DNA of 58,432 nt from an uncultured Lachnospiraceae bacterium (GTDB taxonomy: Bacteria > Bacillota > Clostridia > Lachnospirales > Lachnospiraceae), in contig CANAPP010000016.1 of the NCBI GenBank assembly GCA_947363565.1, positions 1-58,432 on the forward strand, given 5' to 3'. Under the pieces are notes generated by a model, which saw nothing but the letters and a program-made list of their open reading frames with translations, was not told the DNA's origin and ran no database searches. Position 1 is the first letter of the stretch; each line of letters opens with the position of its first letter. Position numbers and translations under genes: made by a program. Positions 36,207 to 44,525 of this stretch are shown here, one piece after another.

Positions 36207-36641
36207 ATGAAGAGATTTTTAGAAGGTGTTCTGGCGTGGAAAACGTATGCGTGTATGATGTTTACGGGAAGTGTGATGGTGTACTGGGCGGTGGCGTATT
36301 TCCTGGGATGGGAAGGCATCCCTCTGGGGTCGCTTTTGCAACTTTTGCTTTTGTCCGTTGCAGGGTCGCTTTTGCAGGGGATCATGTTCACGGAGTGGCT
36401 CATTAAGTCGATGGCGTATCCCGTGCGGCTGCTGATATTCGCAGTGATATTCCTGGCGGTGCTGTCGGTATTTGCATGGAAAGGGAAATGGTTCCCGGCG
36501 GGGGAGTTCGGGAATTGGCTTGTATTCGCGGGAATATTCCTTGTCGTTTTCGCGGCGATGACGGCAGGGTATGAGATTTATTTCCGTCTGGCCGGGAAGA
36601 AGTATGACGGACTTCTGGGTGAGCGCCAGAAGAGAGGGTAG
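36207..36641 (+). CDS. DUF3021-family membrane protein
   Basis: A 144-residue protein with four hydrophobic segments (WKTYACMMFTGSVMVYWAVAY; LLQLLLLSVAGSLLQ; LLIFAVIFLAVLSVFAW; LVFAGIFLVVFAAMTAGY). It matches the DUF3021 type that accompanies LytTR regulators. AGGAGGTG precedes the ATG. Probably a membrane modulator of the LytTR protein; mechanism unknown. Confidence 0.8.
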   Translation: MKRFLEGVLAWKTYACMMFTGSVMVYWAVAYFLGWEGIPLGSLLQLLLLSVAGSLLQGIMFTEWLIKSMAYPVRLLIFAVIFLAVLSVFAWKGKWFPAGEFGNWLVFAGIFLVVFAAMTAGYEIYFRLAGKKYDGLLGERQKRG

Positions 36642-36691
36642 CAGGCGGAACCGATAAAGTTCATATAATGGTGAAAAGAGGGTGGTCTTTT

Positions 36692-37174
36692 TTGAGCAAA
36701 GTGATCATGATGTGCGGGGTATGCGGATCTGGAAAAACGACATATGCGAAACAGAAGGAAAAGGAAGGGTACGTCAGACTGTCAGTTGATGAGGAGATGT
36801 GGAGGATTTATGGGAGGAAAGGCGTCGACTTTCCGGATGAGCGCTATGAAGAATTATCGGAAAAAACAGAATCAATGCTTCGAGAAAGGCTGTTGCGGCT
36901 CATAAAAGAGGAGAAAAATATAGTGATTGATTTCAGCTTTTGGAGTAAGGAAAGCCGCAGCTTTTACAGATCGATCATCGAAGCAGCAGGCAGTACGGTG
37001 CAGCTTGTCTATATGAAAGCGAGTAAGGAAATCCTACAGAAGAGGCTTGCGAAAAGAAATCTGGAATTAAACGCAAATGCGCCGTTTGAGGTGACCGATG
37101 AAATACTGGAGCATCATTTTCAAGGGTTCCAGGAGCCTTGCGGAGAGGGAGAGATTGTCTGTCTGCAGGAATAA
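36692..37174 (+). CDS. P-loop AAA-type kinase-like protein
   Basis: A 160-residue P-loop protein with Walker A GVCGSGKTT and YVRLSVDEEMWRIYG, followed by NIVIDFSFWSK and RLAKRNLE, resembling small zeta-toxin/gluconokinase-like kinases. I prefer the TTG at 36692, which has GAGGGTGG upstream; an ATG at 36668 lacks an RBS. Substrate unknown; a small-molecule kinase is likely. It stands alone before the long hairpin. Confidence 0.7.
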   Translation: MSKVIMMCGVCGSGKTTYAKQKEKEGYVRLSVDEEMWRIYGRKGVDFPDERYEELSEKTESMLRERLLRLIKEEKNIVIDFSFWSKESRSFYRSIIEAAGSTVQLVYMKASKEILQKRLAKRNLELNANAPFEVTDEILEHHFQGFQEPCGEGEIVCLQE

Positions 37175-37199
37175 TTTAGCACAAAATGAAACGATATTC

Positions 37200-37240
37200 A
37201 TCCCCGCTCTTGACGGTGTGTCCTTGTCAAGAGCGGGGAT
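37200..37240. terminator. 15-bp perfect hairpin between the kinase and the response regulator
   Basis: ATCCCCGCTCTTGAC (37200-37214) pairs perfectly with GTCAAGAGCGGGGAT (37226-37240) around an 11-nt loop. It lacks a T tract on either side (TGTTGGTAAT follows), so it could be a terminator of unusual type or an mRNA-processing or protein-binding hairpin. Confidence 0.5.
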
Positions 37241-37303
37241 TGTTGGTAATATGATAGCATATTAAAAATTTTATCGGTTTTGAGATAAGAGAAGGAATAG
37301 GAT

Positions 37304-37981
37304 ATGGCAGAAAACAGGATTTTGATCATTGAAGATGACGCGGACTTAAGGGAGGGGCTTCAGTTTTCCTTTGAGGGCGACGGTTTAAAAGTGACCGGTG
37401 CAGGAACGAAGGAGGAGGGTCTGCAAAAGATAAAGCAGGGAACAGCGGATCTGGTTTTACTGGACTGCAACCTTCCGGACGGAACAGGCTTTGAGCTGTG
37501 CCGTGATGTGCGGCGTTTCAGCAGTGTCCCGATCATCATGCTGACGGCAAGGGATACGGAGATGGATGAAATCAAGGCGCTGGAGCTTGGGGCAGACGAT
37601 TATCTTTCCAAGCCGTTTTCCCTTGGAGTCTTAAAGGCACGGATGAAACGGATCTTAAATGACCGGGCGGAGGTGAAAGAACTGGTCTCCGGCGGCATTA
37701 CGATAGATAAAAGTACGTGTAAAGTCTGCCGGGATGGTGCAGAGATCATACTTAGCAAGCTGGAGTACCGGCTGCTTTGTTTTCTCATCGAGAATAAGAA
37801 CCATGTGCTGTCCAAGGAGCAGATCCTTGAGCGTCTCTGGGATAATGAGGGAAAATATGTGGACAGCAATACGGTCTCTGTAAATATCAGCAGGCTCCGC
37901 AAGAAGCTTAAGACAGGAGGAGACAGCCCGGATTTTATCCGGACGATCCAGGGAATCGGCTATATATGGAAGGAAGAATGA
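37304..37981 (+). CDS. OmpR-family response regulator
   Basis: A 225-residue two-component regulator. The receiver domain has acidic EDDAD, phospho-acceptor Asp in LVLLDCNLPDGTG and LSKPFSLGVLKARM; the C-terminal winged helix has LSKLEYRLLCFL and VNISRLRKKL. It is encoded with the kinase that starts 1 nt after its stop. Its likely target is the ABC exporter genes downstream. Confidence 0.94.
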   Translation: MAENRILIIEDDADLREGLQFSFEGDGLKVTGAGTKEEGLQKIKQGTADLVLLDCNLPDGTGFELCRDVRRFSSVPIIMLTARDTEMDEIKALELGADDYLSKPFSLGVLKARMKRILNDRAEVKELVSGGITIDKSTCKVCRDGAEIILSKLEYRLLCFLIENKNHVLSKEQILERLWDNEGKYVDSNTVSVNISRLRKKLKTGGDSPDFIRTIQGIGYIWKEE

Positions 37982-37982
37982 G

Positions 37983-38912
37983 ATGGGATATATTTTGCTG
38001 TTGGCAGTGATGGGCGCAGGCATCTTTCTTGGTATTTACAAAAGGAGAAGGATGTACCAGGAGATTGACCGGCTTCTGGACTGTGTGCTGAACCGGGAGG
38101 AGATGTGCCGCTCGGAGCTTTTAGAGGGGGAATTTTCCGCGCTGGTCGGCAAGCTTAAAAGGATCCGGCAGATGGCAGAGCAGCAGGTAGAGCGTGCCGG
38201 AGAGGAAAAGGAGCAGGTGAAGAGCCTGGTGTCTGATATGTCCCATCAGCTTAAGACACCTCTGGCGAACCTCTCCATCTACGCGGATATCCTGGAAGGG
38301 CAGGAGCTTGACGAGGAGAAGAGGCGAAAGATAACGCGGAGGATGAAGCGCCAGGTGGAAAAGCTTGACTGGATCATCGGATCTCTGGGGAAGATGGTGA
38401 AACTTGAGCAGGATATGATCAGTTTTGAGGCCGGGGAACTGCCCATCCGGCAGACGATCCTGGAAGCCATTGACGCGGTGTATGAGAAGGCGGAGAAAAG
38501 GAAGATTGATATCATCTCAGAACCGTATGAAGATGTGCGGCTGTATCATAACCGGAAGTGGACGGCAGAGGTATTTGTCAATATCCTGGAAAATGCGGTG
38601 AAATATTGCAGGGCAGGTCGTGGGAAAGAAAGACACGGGGGAACGATTCGGATCTCGGTTCATTCTTTTGAGCTATATACGGAGATCCGGTTTGCCGATG
38701 ACGGCTGCGGGATACGGGAGGAAGAGATATCCTGTATCTTCGGGCGGTTCTACCGGGGGAAAGATGCGGCGGGGGTGGAAGGCTCCGGTATCGGGCTGTA
38801 TCTGTCGAATCTGATCCTTGAGAAGGAGAAGGGGTATATGACGGTGAAGTCGGTGTATGGGGAAGGGAGTTGTTTTTCGGTGTTTTTGCGGAATGGAGGA
38901 GAGAGATGTTAA
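37983..38912 (+). CDS. Sensor histidine kinase with minimal sensing region
   Basis: A 309-residue kinase. One hydrophobic segment lies at the N-terminus (IYLLAVMGAGIFLGIY type), with almost no extracellular part. The H-box is SDMSHQLKTPLANLS, followed by NILENAVKY, ADDGCGI and GSGIGLYLSN ATP-binding boxes. Such intramembrane-sensing kinases often receive the signal from a BceAB-type ABC transporter, and one lies 700 nt downstream. It overlaps the next gene by 7 nt. Confidence 0.92.
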   Translation: MGYILLLAVMGAGIFLGIYKRRRMYQEIDRLLDCVLNREEMCRSELLEGEFSALVGKLKRIRQMAEQQVERAGEEKEQVKSLVSDMSHQLKTPLANLSIYADILEGQELDEEKRRKITRRMKRQVEKLDWIIGSLGKMVKLEQDMISFEAGELPIRQTILEAIDAVYEKAEKRKIDIISEPYEDVRLYHNRKWTAEVFVNILENAVKYCRAGRGKERHGGTIRISVHSFELYTEIRFADDGCGIREEEISCIFGRFYRGKDAAGVEGSGIGLYLSNLILEKEKGYMTVKSVYGEGSCFSVFLRNGGERC

Positions 38913-39522
38913 GACATCAGGATTTAGCAGAGCAGACGATAGAATACTACAACCAATACGCGGAACAGTTCGCTGAGAGAACGGCGGGCGCAGATATGAG
39001 CTTCTGTCAGGACGTATTCTTGAAATATCTGCCGGAACATGCCCTGATCCTTGATGCGGGATGCGGCAGCGGGCGTGACAGCAGGATTTTCCAGGAGAAG
39101 GGGTATCGGGTGTGTGCGATTGACGCATTGGAAGAAATGTGCCGAGTGGCGGCAAGGCGGATCGGCCGGTACAATGCATGAGGTTTGAGGAGATGGCGTG
39201 GCGGGAGCACTTTGACGGCATATGGGCCTGTGCATCGCTGCTCCATGTGCCGAGGTGCGAGCTTCCTGCGGTGCTTGGAAAGTTTCATCAGGCGTTAAAG
39301 CCCGGTGGGATGCTGTATGCGTCTTTCAAATACGGCAGAGGGGAGGAAGCCCGGCTCGGACGGTTCTTTAGTGATTACCGGCTTGGGGAGCTTGAGGATG
39401 CATTTTTGCGGGACGGGTTGTTTTCGCTGGCGGAGAGCTTTGAGACGGAAGATGCGCGGCCGGATTATAAGGAGAAACCGTGGGTGAATATCATTGTAAG
39501 AAAAATAGGCAGCTTTAAATAG
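38906..39522 (+). pseudogene. Frameshifted class I SAM-dependent methyltransferase
   Basis: Two overlapping frames carry one methyltransferase. Residues 1-91 are read from ATG 38906 to a stop at 39181 and include motif I LILDAGCGSGRDSRIF and VCAIDALEEMC. The rest (from about GRPVQCMRFEEMAW, with WACASLLHVPRCELP and LKPGGMLYASFKYG) is in the -1 frame up to 39522. The join lies around 39158-39172, consistent with loss of one base. No slippery heptamer is evident, so a real mutation or an assembly error is more likely than programmed frameshifting. Confidence 0.8.
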
Positions 39523-39526
39523 GGTT

Positions 39527-39542
39527 CTTACAAAACTGTAAG
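39527..39542 (+). promoter_or_regulatory. Palindromic site upstream of the ABC exporter operon
   Basis: CTTACA-AAAC-TGTAAG is a perfect 6-4-6 palindrome. A second CTGTAA half occurs 22 nt on (39558-39564), about two helical turns apart, as expected for an OmpR-family regulator. A TATACT at 39586-39591 may be the -10 box. Binding by the nearby response regulator is inferred. Confidence 0.5.
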
Positions 39543-39631
39543 CCCTACCCTCTCTATCTGTAATAAATATGCAAGATTGCAGCGCTATACTGTCTTTACA
39601 GAGTACACAGATCGTAAAGGAGTGATGACAG

Positions 39632-40402
39632 ATGAACATTCTGGAATTTAGCCACATTGAAAAGATATATGGCGCGAAGGAGAATCAGGTCAGGGCGCTT
39701 TGCGACATCAACCTGCGGATTAAGGAGGGAGAGTTTGCCGCGATCGTGGGAACTTCCGGCTCGGGCAAATCTACGCTCCTCAATCTGGCGGGAGGCCTTG
39801 ATAAGCCCACAAAGGGAAAGATCCTCGTAAAAGGAAAGGAGATTGATTCGCTGACAAGAAAGGAGCTGACCATCTTCCGGCGCAGGAACATCGGCTTTGT
39901 GTTCCAGAACTACAGCCTGATGCCGGTTTTAAATGTATATGACAATGTTGCCCTGCCGGTGACATTCGACCGAGGGAGGCATGTGAACCACAAGTACATC
40001 GAGGAGCTTTTAAGGGAGCTTGGCATCTGGGAAAAGAGAAAGAAATATCCTGGTGAACTGTCCGGCGGGCAGCAGCAGAGAGTCGCCATCGCGCGGGCAC
40101 TGGCGAATAAGCCGGCCATCCTCCTGGCTGATGAGCCGACGGGGAATCTGGATTCTGCTACGACGGTAGAAGTGATCGGGCTTTTAAAGGAGAGCTGCCG
40201 CAGATACAGCCAGACTATCCTGATGGTCACCCACAACGAGGCCATCGCCCAGACCTGTGACCGGATCATCCATATCGAAGACGGACGGGTTGCCCGCCCA
40301 AGGACGGCCAAAGATCCGGTTAAGGATCCGGCCAGGGATCCGGCCGGCAGTAACGGCACCAGGCATGCATTTCCCGGAAAAGGCGGTGACTGCGTATGTT
40401 AA
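39632..40402 (+). CDS. ABC transporter ATP-binding protein (BceA-like)
   Basis: A 256-residue ATPase: Walker A GTSGSGKST, signature LSGGQQQR, Walker B ILLADEPTGNLDS, H-loop MVTHNEAIA. The C-terminal extension (about 225-256) is rich in Asp-Pro and Lys repeats (DPVKDPARDP) and unlike most members. It overlaps the permease by 7 nt. With the kinase/regulator pair upstream, this fits a peptide-antibiotic sensing and resistance module. Confidence 0.92.
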   Translation: MNILEFSHIEKIYGAKENQVRALCDINLRIKEGEFAAIVGTSGSGKSTLLNLAGGLDKPTKGKILVKGKEIDSLTRKELTIFRRRNIGFVFQNYSLMPVLNVYDNVALPVTFDRGRHVNHKYIEELLRELGIWEKRKKYPGELSGGQQQRVAIARALANKPAILLADEPTGNLDSATTVEVIGLLKESCRRYSQTILMVTHNEAIAQTCDRIIHIEDGRVARPRTAKDPVKDPARDPAGSNGTRHAFPGKGGDCVC

Positions 40403-43119
40403 AGCTTGCGTATCAGTATATGAGGTATTATAAAAGCCAGACTGTGGCAATATTTTTCAGTATAATGCTTACCGCCGCGCTGATGTCAGGGATTGGCTCT
40501 CTGATGTACAGCAGTCGGAAAAATGATGTGGAAAACAGCCGGACGCTATATGGGGACTGGCATTATTGGATAAAAACGGAGCAGGATGCAGATTCCAAGG
40601 AAACGGACGGGACGGCAGTCGAAACGGATGCGGCGGCCGGTTTCCATCTTGAACAGTCGGCAAAAGCCAAGATTATGGGTGAGCTGTCAGAACCTTATCA
40701 GATTCAGTTCCTTTCTGTGGACGAATCCTACCGCGGGATGCTTTGCCGTGAGATTATTGAAGGCAGAGAGCCTGAGGCGGCAGATGAGATTGCCGCGGAT
40801 AACTACACGCTTTCGAATCTGGGCTTTGAAGGCAGCATAGGGGATACGCTGGAGCTTGGCGGGGAACGTTATGTCCTTACGGGGATTGTAAAGAGCAAAT
40901 GGAATTCCGGCGCGGATGAGATGGAGATTTTTGTCGGAGAGGGATTTGCACTAGAGGATTTACCGGCAGAAGAGCCTGGGTCCCAGAAGATATATCTGAA
41001 ATTTAACGAAGACGAAAAACTCTATGAACAGTTGGAGGCATTCCGGCAAAAATACCATATTCCCGGCGATGTGGTGGAGGCCAATGACGGCCTGACCATG
41101 TATCTTGGAGGTGAAAAGCCGGACAGTATCTACGAGATCATAAAGTTTGCGCTGACGGATGAGCGGGGGAATTTCACTTATATAATTTTGAAGCTGCAAA
41201 GTGAATACAATCTTGCGTTTAACGGTATGATCGTGCTGCTCGGGGTGTTCAGCCTGTTTATTATCTACAGCGTTTTCAATATCTCTGTCTCCAAAAGAAA
41301 GGCTGAATATGCTGTCTTGGAGACGCTCGGGATCGGCGGCGGGATAATCGGCGGCACACTTGTCTTGGAGCTGTGGATGCTTTTCCTGGCAGGGTATCCG
41401 CTGGGGTGCCTGCTCGGAAATGGCGTGCTGCGGATGTGTTATCAAAGGCTTGCCGGAGTGTTTGGCAATAAAGTCATCGGCGGAGGAAAGACAGCGGTAT
41501 CCATTACAGACCGGATAGCAGTACAGGAAGGGGCGGAGCAGGGCAGAAAAGTCCTGGAAAGTTTCGGACTTTCTGGTTTCCATGTGTCGTGGGGGGTGAT
41601 GTTTACCGGTTTTATCCTCTTGTTTCTTGGGCTGGCGGCAGCAGGGTTTCTCACTGTGCGTGCGGTGCAAAGGCACACGCTTCGTGAGACGATGGGTGGG
41701 GATGTGTCATTTTTCAAAGGCCGCAGAAAAATATACAGCCGCAGAGGGGTGAACCTTGCAAATGCCGTGGTGCAAAAGTTCATGTTTTCAAATAAAAGAA
41801 GAGCTGCCGGTATCATCCTGTCTCTGTCTGTCGGCGGCTGCATCTTCTTGTGTACGACTTATATGGTGGAAAATCTGAAGATCCATGCGGAAATGTCCCT
41901 GAAATCGGACGATGGCCTTGGTTCGGAATACCGGATTTCCATCCAGTCGGATTGCCTGGCAGACACTATCCCTGAGTCGGCGGTAAACGAAATGGAAAAG
42001 ATACCCGGCTTGGCACAGATGCACGCATCAAAATACACGTTGGGTGAACTGTCCATCGAAAAAGAACGGCTTTCGTGGAAGGAATATTTTGACGAGGCGA
42101 ATAAGGACAGCTACTTTGCTGAGCATTACGGCGGCATCTGCGTGGATAAAGGGAACGCGGCTTACGGGATCAAATATGGGGTCTATGGATATGATACAAA
42201 GATGATCGATGATCTTGAGGATTTTCTTCTGGAGGGGGAGATTCGGGAGGAAGATCTGGAAAAGGGGAATAAGGTCATCGCTGTGGCGAACATGGACGGA
42301 CAGGGCAATTATGATTTTTACGGAATCCATCCGGGAGACATGGTTACGGTGCGCGTCCCGAAGGAGCTTAGCTGTCCGCCAGAGGTTCTTAAGTTTGACA
42401 GTAAAGCTTCGGATTATGTAGAAAAGGAGTATGAGGTTGCGGCGCTTGTCAGCCGTCCGCTGGCAAAGGAGGATAATTTCCTGTGTGTAAATGGCTGGGA
42501 AGGCAGCAACATACAGAGCTTAATCATGACCAACCGGCAGATGGAAGAAAATTACGGCATCACGGATTACAGCATCGTCAATGCGTCGCCGGAGTACGGC
42601 GCGGACACCCGGGCGGTCAGCGGGCGGATGCTAAAGGCGGTGAAGGATGTTCCGAAGGCAGTGTTTCGCGATTACGCGGCGGCGATTGAGGCGCAGAAAA
42701 ACTATCTCCGGCAGCAGCAGTTGTTTTTCTATGGAATTGCGGTTATATTGTTAGTGATCAGCCTGTTCCATATCATGAACAGCATGAATTACTCCATCCT
42801 GGCCAGACGGCGGGAATACGGGATCATCCGGGCGATGGGGATCACTGACAGGGGATTTTACCGGATGATCCTCAGGACGGGGATATTGTATGGAATCCTG
42901 GCGGATGTATTTATCTGCGTGATCTATCAGTTCGTGCTGTTTGGCCTCATGGAATATTATCTGCAGCATGTGGTGCAGTTTCTGCATCTTACGGCCGAGG
43001 TTCCGGCGGGGGTGCTTGTGCTGATCATGGTGATGAACGTTGCGGTATCCGCCGCTGCGGTGATCATCCCGGCGAGGAAGATCGCGGCAGGGGAGATTGT
43101 CAGGGAGATTGGGGGATAG
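40396..43119 (+). CDS. Large FtsX-family ABC permease
   Basis: A 907-residue membrane protein with an N-terminal segment (IFFSIMLTAALMSG), two FtsX blocks around 280-340 (LLGVFSLFIIYSVFNISVSKRKAEYAVLETLG) and 785-905 (YSILARRREYGIIRAMG), and two large extracytoplasmic regions (about 50-270 and 490-760). It is longer than the 640-residue BceB type and resembles the duplicated FtsX permeases common in Clostridia. It is coupled to the upstream ATPase and closed by a terminator. The substrate is unknown. Confidence 0.85.
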   Translation: MLKLAYQYMRYYKSQTVAIFFSIMLTAALMSGIGSLMYSSRKNDVENSRTLYGDWHYWIKTEQDADSKETDGTAVETDAAAGFHLEQSAKAKIMGELSEPYQIQFLSVDESYRGMLCREIIEGREPEAADEIAADNYTLSNLGFEGSIGDTLELGGERYVLTGIVKSKWNSGADEMEIFVGEGFALEDLPAEEPGSQKIYLKFNEDEKLYEQLEAFRQKYHIPGDVVEANDGLTMYLGGEKPDSIYEIIKFALTDERGNFTYIILKLQSEYNLAFNGMIVLLGVFSLFIIYSVFNISVSKRKAEYAVLETLGIGGGIIGGTLVLELWMLFLAGYPLGCLLGNGVLRMCYQRLAGVFGNKVIGGGKTAVSITDRIAVQEGAEQGRKVLESFGLSGFHVSWGVMFTGFILLFLGLAAAGFLTVRAVQRHTLRETMGGDVSFFKGRRKIYSRRGVNLANAVVQKFMFSNKRRAAGIILSLSVGGCIFLCTTYMVENLKIHAEMSLKSDDGLGSEYRISIQSDCLADTIPESAVNEMEKIPGLAQMHASKYTLGELSIEKERLSWKEYFDEANKDSYFAEHYGGICVDKGNAAYGIKYGVYGYDTKMIDDLEDFLLEGEIREEDLEKGNKVIAVANMDGQGNYDFYGIHPGDMVTVRVPKELSCPPEVLKFDSKASDYVEKEYEVAALVSRPLAKEDNFLCVNGWEGSNIQSLIMTNRQMEENYGITDYSIVNASPEYGADTRAVSGRMLKAVKDVPKAVFRDYAAAIEAQKNYLRQQQLFFYGIAVILLVISLFHIMNSMNYSILARRREYGIIRAMGITDRGFYRMILRTGILYGILADVFICVIYQFVLFGLMEYYLQHVVQFLHLTAEVPAGVLVLIMVMNVAVSAAAVIIPARKIAAGEIVREIGG

Positions 43120-43156
43120 AGAGCTTTTCGCTGAAATTAAACTGAAAAATATGGGT

Positions 43157-43199
43157 AAACCCTCTAAATCAGCAAATACTAGATTTGGAGGGTTTTTTT
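43157..43199 (+). terminator. Terminator after the ABC exporter operon
   Basis: AAACCCTCTAAATC (43157-43170) pairs with GATTTGGAGGGTTT (43182-43195) with one wobble, followed by TTTTT. Strong intrinsic terminator. Confidence 0.88.
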
Positions 43200-43238
43200 A
43201 TGCCAAAAACCGGATGATGCCAAATCTCTATAAACAAG

Positions 43239-43318
43239 TAATGATAACTATGAATCATAAATACACTATCATTAATATTCAAATAATCCTTGACAAATCA
43301 TCAATGAGTTGTTATTAT
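43239..43318 (+). promoter_or_regulatory. Promoter and operator-like repeat of the NicX/Opp island
   Basis: TTGACA at 43290-43295 and TATTAT at 43313-43318 are 17 nt apart. Upstream, TAATGATAACTATGAATC... (43239-43260) contains ATGAT/ATCAT inverted halves and closely resembles the perfect inverted repeat at 54022-54044 before the second unit. The FCD regulator at 53.1 kb is the best candidate to bind both. Confidence 0.6.
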
Positions 43319-43391
43319 TCATAATATAACAATGAATTTGATGAAGATATTTGGTAATCATCAACAAGTGTTCAGAAAGGAGACTGCAAAT

Positions 43392-44450
43392 ATGGTAAGT
43401 AACATGGATTTCAGTTATCTGTACAGGTTCGAACTGGCGAAAGCCGCAGATATCTTAATTCGCGAAACATGTAAACTTAAGGAAGGAGAGACCATTCTTA
43501 TTACGGCTGATACAGAGAGCGACAAGAATCTGGTAGATGCCGTTGCAGGGGCAGCTTTTTCAGCGGGCGGGAAACCAATGGTTGTCTGGACGAGCACTCC
43601 GTTAGGGCCAGGCAAGATGGTCGATGACTGGCTTCCTTCAGAGGCGATCTTGGGAGCAGCACTGAAAGCAGATGCGTGGGTGGAGTTTAACCGGCAGTAT
43701 ATGCTCTATTCCGATACCTATCAGGCTGCGATGGATGGAAACCCGAAGCTTAGATTCTTAGGTCTTCCGGGAACGACAACAGAAGTATTTGTGAGACTGT
43801 ATGCGCGCGTGGATCAGACAGATCTTGCAGAATTTGTAACCTATCTTGCAGATATTACCCATAAAGCAAAGCATGTCCGTATGACGACGGAGCTTGGGCA
43901 GGATATCGAATTTGAGAATAATCCCGACTGGCCGACACGTGCGGAGACAGGCTTCTGGGATAAGCCGGGAACGATGATGCTCAGCGGGCAGATCTGCTGG
44001 ACGCCGAAGTTCGAGTCCATCAACGGTGTTCTCGTATTTGACGCCTCTATCGTCCCGCAGATCGGACCTCTCCATGAGCCGGCCAGGGTTTATCTTGAAA
44101 AGGGAGTGATCAAGGATGTTAAAGGAGGCGCGCAGGCGCAGGAGTGGTATAAATGGCTGAAGAGCTTTAACCATCCGCAGATGCTCCGTCCTGCACATCT
44201 TTGCTACGGTTTCCATCCGGGAGCGAAGATCAGCGGACAGAACGGAGAAGATGAAAGAGTCTGGGGCTGTACGGAGTGGGGCTTTGGCTCAGCCGGAGCA
44301 TATTATGCACCGCCGGGATATCCGGCACCGTCCCATACAGATGGCATTATCTTAAATACCACCACGTATCTTGACGGCGAGATGATCATTGACAAAGGAA
44401 ATCCGATAGAGCCACATTTAGTTGAACTGGCCAGGAAATTAGGAAAGTAA
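43392..44450 (+). CDS. NicX/M29-like metallo-enzyme, paralogue 1
   Basis: A 352-residue protein, ATG at 43392 preceded by AAGGAG (9 nt). It belongs to the fold shared by M29 aminopeptidases and NicX (2,5-dihydroxypyridine dioxygenase). Two short motifs stand out: RPAHLCYGFHPG with His269 and SHTDGI with His315 and Asp317. That H-x45-HxD spacing is close to the NicX iron site (His265, His318, Asp320 as I recall), not to the two-Glu M29 zinc site. An oxygenase is unlikely in an anaerobe, so hydrolysis or ring processing of an amide is possible. It is the first gene of an operon with a peptide-type importer. Substrate unknown. Confidence 0.75.
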   Translation: MVSNMDFSYLYRFELAKAADILIRETCKLKEGETILITADTESDKNLVDAVAGAAFSAGGKPMVVWTSTPLGPGKMVDDWLPSEAILGAALKADAWVEFNRQYMLYSDTYQAAMDGNPKLRFLGLPGTTTEVFVRLYARVDQTDLAEFVTYLADITHKAKHVRMTTELGQDIEFENNPDWPTRAETGFWDKPGTMMLSGQICWTPKFESINGVLVFDASIVPQIGPLHEPARVYLEKGVIKDVKGGAQAQEWYKWLKSFNHPQMLRPAHLCYGFHPGAKISGQNGEDERVWGCTEWGFGSAGAYYAPPGYPAPSHTDGIILNTTTYLDGEMIIDKGNPIEPHLVELARKLGK

Positions 44451-44525
44451 CACAAGCTTATGAAGGGAGAGGGCTGCCGCAGGTATTTACAATGTACTGC
44501 CTGCAGCAGCTCCAGGGTATAGAAT

